From: Streptomyces californicus
GTDB taxonomy: Bacteria; Actinomycetota; Actinomycetes; Streptomycetales; Streptomycetaceae
DNA length: 64,000 bases
Assembly: GCF_000717645.1 (NCBI RefSeq)
Contig: NZ_JNZZ01000019.1
Coordinates: forward strand, 186,001 to 250,000
Reading direction: 5' to 3'
In this document: positions 50,625 to 58,150 of the stretch, piece by piece
Layout of the letters: every line of letters starts with the position of its first letter
Numbering within the stretch: the stretch's first letter is position 1
Notes under the pieces: generated by a model
Databases searched by the model: none
Seen by the model: only the letters and a program-made list of their open reading frames with translations
What the model was told of the DNA's origin: nothing
Position numbers and translations under genes: made by a program

Positions 50625-53495
50625 TCAGCCCTCCGCCAGCAGCGACCCCCACGCGTCCGCCGTGTCCGGATGACGTCGCACCAACTCCGCGCCGTCCGAA
50701 GCCTCCGACCCGGGTCCGGCCCACGGGCCGTCGCACCCGAGCAGCCCCGCCACCGCGTCGAGCGTCGCCGGATGGGCGAACAGCAGGGCGGCCCCACGGT
50801 CCGCGCCGACGGCGACCGCTCCACCGGCCGGAGGAGTCGCCGACGGCTCCGCGCGCCACGGCGGCACCCACGCGTCCAGCGCCGCGAGCCGGGCCGGGAA
50901 GAGCCGCCCCGCCTCCCGGGGCAGCAACGGGGCCAGGTCCGCGGCCCCGGAGCGCAGCGTCGTGATCAGGGTCGGCAGCCAGGGCAGCAGAACCCGGTCC
51001 GGCAACCGTCCGAACGCGTTCGACACGGCCTCCACCACCACGTCCGCAAGCCCCGGCACCGGCACCAGCGCGTGCACGAAACCACTGAGATAGCGCGGAT
51101 AGGCGGGCACCGCCATCGGGTTGGCCAGCAACTGCGCGCAGCGCTCCCGCAGCTCGCCCCGGGACAGCGCGCCGAGCTGTACCCGCGCCGCCCACAGCAG
51201 CGCCGTCCGCTCCGGATCCGTGGGGCGCGACTGGGCGACGGCCAGCTCCAACTGGGCCCGGTCGCAGCCGAGGGACAGCGCCAGGCTCTCCATGCCGAAC
51301 AGGAAGCCGAGCATCGCCGCCACCTGCCCCACCGTGGCGTCCTCGTCCGTGAACGCCATCGGCAGCAATGTGCAGTAATGCGCGTAACCGGCCTTCACGA
51401 ACGATTCCACCCACGGCGGCAGCACCGGCTCCGCGGTCCGGTAGTACGCGAGCAGCCCCCGCATCCGGCGCAGCACCTCCGGCGCCCCGTCCACCGTCCG
51501 CTCGCCCGCCAGCACGACCAGGGCATGCGCGCCCAGCTCGTCCGCGAGACGCCCGCCGCGGAGGTACAGCGTCGCGTCCTCCACGGCGGCGAGGACGCCG
51601 GCCGTGGTCGCCCGCGGCCCGTACGCCTCGCGGCGCAGCCGCTGCTCCAGGACCTGCTCGATGCTCACCCCCTCGTACCCCAGCTCGATGAGCGACCGCT
51701 CATGAGTGCCCAGCGCCAGGTCCCACGACTCCTGGATCGACCGCTCGCCGAGCTTCCGCTCACCCATGATCGGCCGGGCCGTACCGTGCGGCATCAGCCG
51801 GCGGAGCATCCACAGCACGTCGGAACAGGCCCTCAGCTCCGGGTGCGCGTCCATGTCCAGCAGAGCCCGCCGCACGCCCCGCTGCTGGAGCTTCAGCCCC
51901 AGCGGGGCGAGCCGGTCGTACACGTCACGGGCCAGTGGCGGCAGCGCGTCGTACCCGACCCGGCCGACCCGGTCGCCGCCCATCATGATCTCGACGAGCC
52001 GCCGCACATCGCGTCGCCCCGGCACCGCGTCCTTCTCGATGCAGGTGATCGCCGCGTCCTGGAAGTCGTACGGCGTGGGCTTGGCCCGGTCCCGCACCCC
52101 GGCGAGCAGGATCGACGTCTCGAACACCGCGATGGCGTCCGCGGTGGAGGCCGGGTAGCCGCCGCGTCGTGCCGCGCGCACGATCTCCACCGACCAGCCC
52201 AGCAGTTCGGCCTCGTCCAGCGTGTCGAGGACCGGCGGTTGCCGCAGGAACCCGGTGAGCCGGTCCGGGGCGGTCTCCGTCGCGGCCGTGGGGACGGCGG
52301 GGGCCGCGGCCTTCGCCGCCGCGCGGGACTTCTTCGTACCGCCCTGCCCGTCCAGCCGGTACGGCCGCACCCGGGTCCGTCTGAGGTTCTTGGCCCACTG
52401 CGTCGCGGCGATCGACACCGAACCGGAGGCGAGCCCGAACTGCGCCTCGATCGCCGTGTGGCTGGACGGGATCAGCCCGTGCTGCCAGGTGGTGGCGGAG
52501 CGCGGGGGGATCACGTACGACCCGCCGCCCGCGACCCCGAACTCCTCGACCCGGCTGGCCGCGTGGAAGGCGCCGCACACGTACAGGCAGTCCTCCGGGT
52601 CCGCCCCGGTCGCCGCCAGGTGTTCGCGCATCCGCGTCCACATGTACCGCTCGCGGTCCTCGTCCACCCGGACCCGGTCCCGGTCGCCGGGGGCGAGCCG
52701 CCGGAAGAGACTGCCGACGAGGAACATCACCTGGCGGTAGGCGTCGTGGTCGCTGCTGCCCAGCGGCACCTCGACGTACTGGTGCCACCACTCCGACCAG
52801 TGCCGGACCTTTCCGTGGCGCAGCAGATGTTCCTCCAGCTCCGCGAAACGCGGTCGCAGGTCGCCGATCTCCACGCCGACCGCCTCGCCGTGCAGCGCGG
52901 CCTCGGGCTCGGGCGCCCCGTCCGCCGGGGCGGAGGGCTCCTCGGGGGAGTGTTCGCCGTGGCGGCCGTCCCACTGGAAGACATGGTCGGACGACCGGTC
53001 GACCAGGACCAGCTCGACGCCCGGGGTGTCCAGGGCGTAGGCGATGGCCTGGTACTCGGCGGACGCCTCGGTGACCGGCGCGACGACCGACAGCGGGGCC
53101 CACTCGGCGGGGAACCCGTCGACATCGCTCGCGAACGCCTGGACCGCCACCGGTAGACGGCAGTTGCGCAGCTCGGTCAGGAGCGGGGCCATGTCCTCGC
53201 ACAGCTCCAGGTACACGACCCTCGGCTGCTTCTCCCGCAACCGGCGTGCCATGGCGAGCGCGGAGGCCGGCGAGTGGTGGCAGACCGGGAAGATCTCCAG
53301 CGGCTCGCGCACCGCCCGGTCGACGTCGTCGACCATCCCCAGGAGGATGCCCTCCAGCGCGCCCGGCCCGTCCGCGAATGCGGCGGCCGCCTCCTGCAAC
53401 TGCCCGCGCAGCGCGGCGAACGACGTCTCCCCGGAGCCGGAGCCGGAGGAGCCGGGGGTGGGGGAGGGAGAGCCGGTGGTGGGGGACCCGCTCAT
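50625..53495 (-). CDS. DUF5682-like protein with TraB/TIKI-like start
   Basis: A 956-residue cytoplasmic protein, last in the MoxR/VWA operon. After a Ser/Gly/Pro-rich tail (residues 1-25), about residues 65-310 resemble the TraB/TIKI/EreA-like superfamily: IFPVCHHSPASALAMARRLREKQPRVVYLELCEDMAPLL carries His73-His74 and Glu97/Glu100, and CLYVCGAFHAASRVEEFG could be the later GxGH-like motif. A long helical region follows, with no recognised domain. I assign it to the family I know as DUF5682 from MoxR-VWA operons. The ATG at 53495 overlaps the MoxR stop (ATGA). Possible role: hydrolase or effector controlled by the ATPase. Confidence 0.78.
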   Translation of the reverse strand: MSGSPTTGSPSPTPGSSGSGSGETSFAALRGQLQEAAAAFADGPGALEGILLGMVDDVDRAVREPLEIFPVCHHSPASALAMARRLREKQPRVVYLELCEDMAPLLTELRNCRLPVAVQAFASDVDGFPAEWAPLSVVAPVTEASAEYQAIAYALDTPGVELVLVDRSSDHVFQWDGRHGEHSPEEPSAPADGAPEPEAALHGEAVGVEIGDLRPRFAELEEHLLRHGKVRHWSEWWHQYVEVPLGSSDHDAYRQVMFLVGSLFRRLAPGDRDRVRVDEDRERYMWTRMREHLAATGADPEDCLYVCGAFHAASRVEEFGVAGGGSYVIPPRSATTWQHGLIPSSHTAIEAQFGLASGSVSIAATQWAKNLRRTRVRPYRLDGQGGTKKSRAAAKAAAPAVPTAATETAPDRLTGFLRQPPVLDTLDEAELLGWSVEIVRAARRGGYPASTADAIAVFETSILLAGVRDRAKPTPYDFQDAAITCIEKDAVPGRRDVRRLVEIMMGGDRVGRVGYDALPPLARDVYDRLAPLGLKLQQRGVRRALLDMDAHPELRACSDVLWMLRRLMPHGTARPIMGERKLGERSIQESWDLALGTHERSLIELGYEGVSIEQVLEQRLRREAYGPRATTAGVLAAVEDATLYLRGGRLADELGAHALVVLAGERTVDGAPEVLRRMRGLLAYYRTAEPVLPPWVESFVKAGYAHYCTLLPMAFTDEDATVGQVAAMLGFLFGMESLALSLGCDRAQLELAVAQSRPTDPERTALLWAARVQLGALSRGELRERCAQLLANPMAVPAYPRYLSGFVHALVPVPGLADVVVEAVSNAFGRLPDRVLLPWLPTLITTLRSGAADLAPLLPREAGRLFPARLAALDAWVPPWRAEPSATPPAGGAVAVGADRGAALLFAHPATLDAVAGLLGCDGPWAGPGSEASDGAELVRRHPDTADAWGSLLAEG

Positions 53496-54622
53496 GACAG
53501 GGTGGCGATCGTGTCGCGGCCGCCGTCCAGGAACTCCGGCCAGGCCCCGCCCTCCTCCTTGCCGCGCGGCTCGACCACCCCGTGCAGGTACTTGTTGAAG
53601 ATGGCCAGGTCCTCCGGGTCGCGCCGGGCCAGTGATCCGACGAGCGAGGAGGCGAGGGTCCGGGCGGTCAGCGTGCGCTCACCGAAGAAGTTGCTGTGCA
53701 GGACGGCGTCCTCCAGCACACCGATCTGCTCCGCCGTCGACAGCGACGACTCCAGCTTCTCGTCGTCGCTGCCCGCGGCGGCGGCCGAGGCCCGCAGATC
53801 GGCGAAGCTCTGGAGCAGCACGTCGAGCAGGGTCGGCGGAACGTCCAGGTCGATCGCGTGGCGGCGCAGCAGTTCCTCGGTGCGGAACCGGACGATCTCC
53901 GCCTCGCTCTTCCTGTTGGTCACGACCGGGATGCGCACGAAGTTGAAGCGGCGCTTCAGCGCAGACGACAGGTCGTTGACACCCCGGTCGCGGCTGTTGG
54001 CGGTGGCGATGATCGAGAAGCCGGGCTTGGCGAAGACGATGTTGTCACCCGCGTCCGCGCCGTCGCTCTGCAGTTCCGGGACCGAGATGTACTTCTCCGA
54101 GAGGATGGAGATCAGCGCGTCCTGGACGTCGCTGGTGGAACGGGTCAGCTCCTCGAAGCGCCCGATGGCGCCCGTCTCCATCGCGGTCATGATCGGCGAG
54201 GGGATCATCGACTGCCGCGACTGGCCCTTGGCGATGACCATCGACACGTTCCACGCGTACTTGATGTGGTCCTCGGTCGTGCCGGCCGTGCCCTGCACCA
54301 CCAGGGTGGAGTTGCGGGAGATCGCGGCGGACAGCAGCTCCGCCAGCCAGCTCTTGCCGGTGCCGGGGTCCCCGATCAGCAGCAGACCGCGGTCGGAGGC
54401 CAGGGTGACGATCGAGCGCTCGACGAAGCTTCGGTCGCCGAACCACTTCTGCGCGACATCCCGCTCCAGGCCGTCGGCCCGCTCGGACCCCAGGATGAAC
54501 AGGCGGACCATCTTGGGTGACAGCCGCCAGGAGAACGGCTTGGGGCTGTCGTCGATCGACTCCAGCCAGTCGAGCTCCTCCGCGTACTTGATCTCGGCGG
54601 GAGCACGCAACACGTCGGACAT
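53492..54622 (-). CDS. MoxR-type AAA+ ATPase
   Basis: A 376-residue AAA+ ATPase of the MoxR branch. Walker A is GDPGTGKSWLAELL (about residue 88). GRFEELTRSTSDVQDALISILSEKYISVPEL contains the Walker B-equivalent and pre-sensor region, SIIATANSRDRGVNDLSSALKRRFNFVRIP holds sensor 1 and the arginine finger, and the lid follows. MoxR proteins work with VWA proteins, which the upstream gene encodes, to assemble or remodel protein complexes or load metal. The ATG at 54622 has AAAGG. The two hairpins upstream may tune its expression relative to the VWA gene. Confidence 0.92.
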   Translation of the reverse strand: MSDVLRAPAEIKYAEELDWLESIDDSPKPFSWRLSPKMVRLFILGSERADGLERDVAQKWFGDRSFVERSIVTLASDRGLLLIGDPGTGKSWLAELLSAAISRNSTLVVQGTAGTTEDHIKYAWNVSMVIAKGQSRQSMIPSPIMTAMETGAIGRFEELTRSTSDVQDALISILSEKYISVPELQSDGADAGDNIVFAKPGFSIIATANSRDRGVNDLSSALKRRFNFVRIPVVTNRKSEAEIVRFRTEELLRRHAIDLDVPPTLLDVLLQSFADLRASAAAAGSDDEKLESSLSTAEQIGVLEDAVLHSNFFGERTLTARTLASSLVGSLARRDPEDLAIFNKYLHGVVEPRGKEEGGAWPEFLDGGRDTIATLS

Positions 54623-54697
54623 GAGGGGCCTTTCTGAAAAGCGGGGAAGCGGGGAGGAGTTCGGGGAAGCGAGGTGGACGGGGCGGGCGGTCGGCCG

Positions 54698-54759
54698 GGG
54701 CGTGCACGGCGGATCGTGCCGTGCACGCCCTGGTTCACGCCGGGCCTTCGGCGCCCGGC
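54698..54759 (-). terminator. intra-operon hairpins between VWA and MoxR genes
   Basis: A 13-bp perfect hairpin (GGGCGTGCACGGC 54698-54710 with 54718-54730) and a 7-bp hairpin (GCCGGGC 54739-54745 with GCCCGGC 54753-54759) fill the 140-bp gap. They could partly terminate or protect the message, uncoupling MoxR and DUF5682-like levels from the first three genes. Confidence 0.6.
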
Positions 54760-54762
54760 ACC

Positions 54763-56184
54763 TCAGGTGAGGAAGGTCTTGAGTTCGTGCACGAGCTTGT
54801 CGATGTGGCCGGAGACCACCGGAGTGCCGAGAGCCTTGAACCGCTCCCGGAACCACGGGTTGACCTCCTGCCGCCCGGAGCTGGTCACCGATCCGACCGG
54901 GATGAACTTCACGCCCGAGCGGTGGACGGCCTCGATGCCCTCGAACAGCGGCTGGGACCGGTCGAACTCGTAGAAGTCCGAGATCCACACCATGACCGTG
55001 TTCTTCGGCTCGGCGATCTTCGGGCGGGCCATCGCCATCGCGAGCGGACCGTCGTTCCCGCCCCCGAGGTTGGTGCGCAGCAGTACGTCGAACGGATCGT
55101 GCACCCATGGCGTCAGGTCGATCGAGCGCGTGTCGTACGCGACGAGGTGGACGTCCACCTTCGGCAGCCCGGCGAAGATGGACGCCAGGATGGTGCAGTT
55201 CACCATGGAGTCGACCATCGAACCGGACTGGTCCACCACGACGATCAGCCGCTGCGGCGTCGTCCTGCGGACGGTGTGCCGGTAGTAGAGGCGGTCGACG
55301 TAGAGCCGTTCCTCCTCCGGGCTCCAGTTGGTGAGGTTCTTCCAGATCGTGCGGTTCAGGTCGAGGTTGCGGAAGACCCGCTTGGGAGGCACCGAGCGGT
55401 CGAGCTCGCCCACGGTGGACTTCTCCACCTGCGTGCGCAGCACCTCCGCCACCTCGTCGACGTAGCGGCGGATCAGCGACTTGGCGTTGGCGAGGGCCAC
55501 GCCCGACAGGTTGCCCTTGTCGCGCAGCAACTGCTCGATCAGCGACATGCTGGGCGTGAGCCGGGCTGCGAGCACCGGATCCGCCAGCACTTCCCGCAGC
55601 CGCATGCGCCCCACGAGGTCCCCCTCGATCGCCGCCAGCTCGGGTCCGATTCCGCCGGCGTCGAGTCCGGAGCCGGCCGCCCGGCCGCCGCGGAGACCAC
55701 CGGGCGGGCAGCCCATTGCCCGCTCCAGCCAGCCGGCGTCGGCCTGCCAGCGGGCCAACTGCTTCGCCGACACCGTGCCGGAACCGGTCGAGAAGACGTT
55801 GAGCAGCACCTTCGAGACGAGCGCGGCGCGCCGCACCTCCGCCGCACCGTCGCGGGAGCCGTCCCCGTCGTCGTCCGGCGTCATCAGCCCGTCGAACTCG
55901 GCCGCCAGCTCCGGATGGCGCTGCACGACCGAGTCGAGCGACGCACCGGGATCCAGCAGCGCGGACGGCAGCCCGATGTCCTCGACCACGCCGAGGCTCG
56001 CCGACTCCAGCGCGGGCTGCTCCTCCGCGTCGAAGAGCCGGGACAGGAGCCGCCAGTACAGCACCTGGCGGCGGTTGTCGTACGCGTCGGGTTCCCCCGG
56101 TGACGGGGCGCCCGGGGCGGATCCGGGCTCCGCCGCCGACACGGCAGGGGGTCCCGGAGCGTCCAGTGTGGGGTCCTCGGTCAT
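54763..56184 (-). CDS. VWA-domain protein of MoxR operon
   Basis: A 473-residue protein. The N-terminal ~280 residues are helical and low in known features (RRQVLYWRLLSRLFDAEEQPALESASLG, SMSLIEQLLRDKGNLSGVALANAKSLIRRYVDEVAEVLRTQVEKS). The C-terminal VWA domain (about 285-470) has an intact MIDAS: VVVDQSGSMVDSMVN, the Thr in LRTNLGGGNDGPLAM and MVWISDFYEFD. VWA proteins bind a partner through a metal ion and act as adaptors for MoxR ATPases. The ATG at 56184 overlaps the upstream stop (ATGA). Confidence 0.9.
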   Translation of the reverse strand: MTEDPTLDAPGPPAVSAAEPGSAPGAPSPGEPDAYDNRRQVLYWRLLSRLFDAEEQPALESASLGVVEDIGLPSALLDPGASLDSVVQRHPELAAEFDGLMTPDDDGDGSRDGAAEVRRAALVSKVLLNVFSTGSGTVSAKQLARWQADAGWLERAMGCPPGGLRGGRAAGSGLDAGGIGPELAAIEGDLVGRMRLREVLADPVLAARLTPSMSLIEQLLRDKGNLSGVALANAKSLIRRYVDEVAEVLRTQVEKSTVGELDRSVPPKRVFRNLDLNRTIWKNLTNWSPEEERLYVDRLYYRHTVRRTTPQRLIVVVDQSGSMVDSMVNCTILASIFAGLPKVDVHLVAYDTRSIDLTPWVHDPFDVLLRTNLGGGNDGPLAMAMARPKIAEPKNTVMVWISDFYEFDRSQPLFEGIEAVHRSGVKFIPVGSVTSSGRQEVNPWFRERFKALGTPVVSGHIDKLVHELKTFLT

Positions 56185-57584
56185 GTCCGCAACAGCCTTC
56201 CGGCGCGCTCGCGCAGTACGGCGACGGCATCGGTGGCGGCCTTCTCCGCCCGGACACCGGCCTTGTCCGACGTCCCGCCCGCCCACGCCCCCGCGTGCAC
56301 GGCCACGGTCTTCTTCCGCACGGTCGTCTCGACCGCGAGCGGCTGGAGGAGGAACTTCCCTGCGTCCCAGCGCAGCAGCCCCACACAGGCGTGGGAGGCG
56401 GCGACCGCCTCCGGCGTCAGCGGACCCGCGGCGGGCATCCGGTCGGTGTCCACGGCCAGCAGCCGCCCGGCGACCTCGAACGCGAGCCCGTCCTCCCCCT
56501 CCCGTGCGGCGTACCCCTCCAGCAGCACCGGTACGGCGATCCGCACGGGATGGCGGTCCAGCGGCTCGACCCGGGCTGCCGTCGCGGCCGACAGCATCAC
56601 GCGCGCGGTGGCGAAGGCGTCGGCGGGCTCCCCCGTACGGGCCAGGGCGTCGTCCCAGAGCAGATCCCCCTCGGCGGTCACCGGCATGGCCTCCACCTCC
56701 GCCGAACGGCCCTCGCCCACCGCGCCGAGCAACGACATCCGTGGCCGCAGCAACTGCCACAGGCCCGCACCGACGACCGTGTCGGGCTTGGGCGCGGACA
56801 CCGAGGCCCGCACCAGGCGGGGCGCGCCCCCGCCGGCCGGTTCGAGCACGGCGTGGACCTGCGCCTGCACGGCCGTCGCGTGCTCCTGCACGTCGACGCC
56901 GAGCGGCAGCAGTCGGCCGGTCACCGTGCCCACGGCCCCCGCCCCGGCCGAACCGGGCACCGTCAGCAGCAGGGCGCGCGACCACAGGTCGGCCCAGCGG
57001 CGCACCGGCACCCGCTCCAGCGTCGCCCCCGGGCAGGACGCGGCGAGCTCGGCGGCGAACCCGTCGAGCAGCGCCGCCCGCCGCCGCATCCCGGGCTCGG
57101 GCAGCATCGCCGCGACCACCGGGGCGGCCCCGGCCACCAGCTCGTGGTCCAGGCCCCGCCAGCCGCCGCGCGCGAGATCGCACAGCCAGCTCCGGGCCGC
57201 CGCGAGCAGGTTCGCCGCCTCCTCCGGCGCGGCGGCCAACGGCTCCGGGCCGGCCGTCTCATCACCCTCGACGGGCCGGCCCACGGCCTCGTCGATCCGT
57301 TGCACCAGGGCGTCGTGGACGGAGCCGAGCAGGGCGCTCCGGGCGGCGGCGAGCGCCACGAAGTGATCCTCGCCGCCGGTCCCGGCCGCCGCCTTCTCGG
57401 CCGCCTCCGCCACCCGCGCGGCCAGCGGGGTCCCGGCGACCGCCCCGGCGAGCCCGCTGACCCCGGCGGCCTGGGCGGGCCCCGGCCGCAGCAGCCCGGC
57501 CACGAGCGCCTCGTCGAAGGCGTCCACGACGGCGAGCGCCTCGTCGAGCCCCTCGACCGGATCGGAGAGCAGATCGCCGCGCAT
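56181..57584 (-). CDS. DUF5691-like protein
   Basis: A 467-residue protein that I assign to the DUF5691 family because of its place between SWIM and VWA genes and its all-helical, repeat-like make-up (EALAVVDAFDEALVAGLLRPGPAQAAG, AARSWLCDLARGGWRGLDHELVAGAAPVVAAMLPEPGMRRRAALLDGFAAELAAS). The Leu/Ala-rich helical pairs suggest a HEAT-like scaffold. No catalytic or membrane segment is seen. The ATG at 57584 overlaps the SWIM gene stop (TGATG); the next gene overlaps at its end, so all are translationally coupled. Confidence 0.72.
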   Translation of the reverse strand: MRGDLLSDPVEGLDEALAVVDAFDEALVAGLLRPGPAQAAGVSGLAGAVAGTPLAARVAEAAEKAAAGTGGEDHFVALAAARSALLGSVHDALVQRIDEAVGRPVEGDETAGPEPLAAAPEEAANLLAAARSWLCDLARGGWRGLDHELVAGAAPVVAAMLPEPGMRRRAALLDGFAAELAASCPGATLERVPVRRWADLWSRALLLTVPGSAGAGAVGTVTGRLLPLGVDVQEHATAVQAQVHAVLEPAGGGAPRLVRASVSAPKPDTVVGAGLWQLLRPRMSLLGAVGEGRSAEVEAMPVTAEGDLLWDDALARTGEPADAFATARVMLSAATAARVEPLDRHPVRIAVPVLLEGYAAREGEDGLAFEVAGRLLAVDTDRMPAAGPLTPEAVAASHACVGLLRWDAGKFLLQPLAVETTVRKKTVAVHAGAWAGGTSDKAGVRAEKAATDAVAVLRERAGRLLRT

Positions 57585-58102
57585 CAGGCCACCGCCCGCG
57601 TCGGGGGGAACCACTGCATCTCCGGCAACGGCGCGGTGACCGGCTCCCGTTCGAGGTAGGCGAGCTGGCGCAGGAACCGGCTGAACACCTGGGCGGCAGC
57701 CGAGGCGTCGCCCTTCTCCGGCCGCTCCGCGCTCATGGCACCGGTGATCGACTGCGCGGTCGGCTCGCCGTCCGGGGGCTCCACGGCGAGGTAGCGGGCG
57801 ACGCGCTCCGCGCCGTACTGCAGCACCGCCTCGGCGACCAGCGCCTGGATGTGCTTGCAGAACATGCCGCGCGCACCGCCGCAGGGCCGGTTGTTGTTGG
57901 TGCTGCACGCGAACGCGTACGTCCGCGCCGCCACCGACGACACGTAGACCCGCCCGATGTCCGACCCGCTGGAGACGACTCCCTGCAACCGCCCGTCGGC
58001 CAGTTCGACGAACGGCACCTTGGCCAGCTTCCGCGGGCGCGCGGGCGCCGTCACCCGCGCGGTACTCGACTTCTCCCAGACCGACAACGCGCCAACTCCC
58101 AT
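57584..58102 (-). CDS. SWIM zinc-finger protein
   Basis: A 172-residue protein with a SWIM-type zinc site in FACSTNNNRPCGGARGMFCKHIQALVAEAVLQYG: Cys, Cys, then C-x-H, slightly different from the consensus CxCx(n)CxH in spacing. SWIM domains bind DNA or protein. The rest is helix-rich. It is the first gene of the five-gene MoxR/VWA operon. The ATG at 58102 has no evident Shine-Dalgarno site, and only 48 bp separate it from the NRPS stop, so read-through transcription from the NRPS is possible. Confidence 0.82.
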   Translation of the reverse strand: MGVGALSVWEKSSTARVTAPARPRKLAKVPFVELADGRLQGVVSSGSDIGRVYVSSVAARTYAFACSTNNNRPCGGARGMFCKHIQALVAEAVLQYGAERVARYLAVEPPDGEPTAQSITGAMSAERPEKGDASAAAQVFSRFLRQLAYLEREPVTAPLPEMQWFPPTRAVA

Positions 58103-58150
58103 GCAGACGAAAGGGGGCGTCCGCGCCGTGGCGGCGGGACGGTGACGAAC

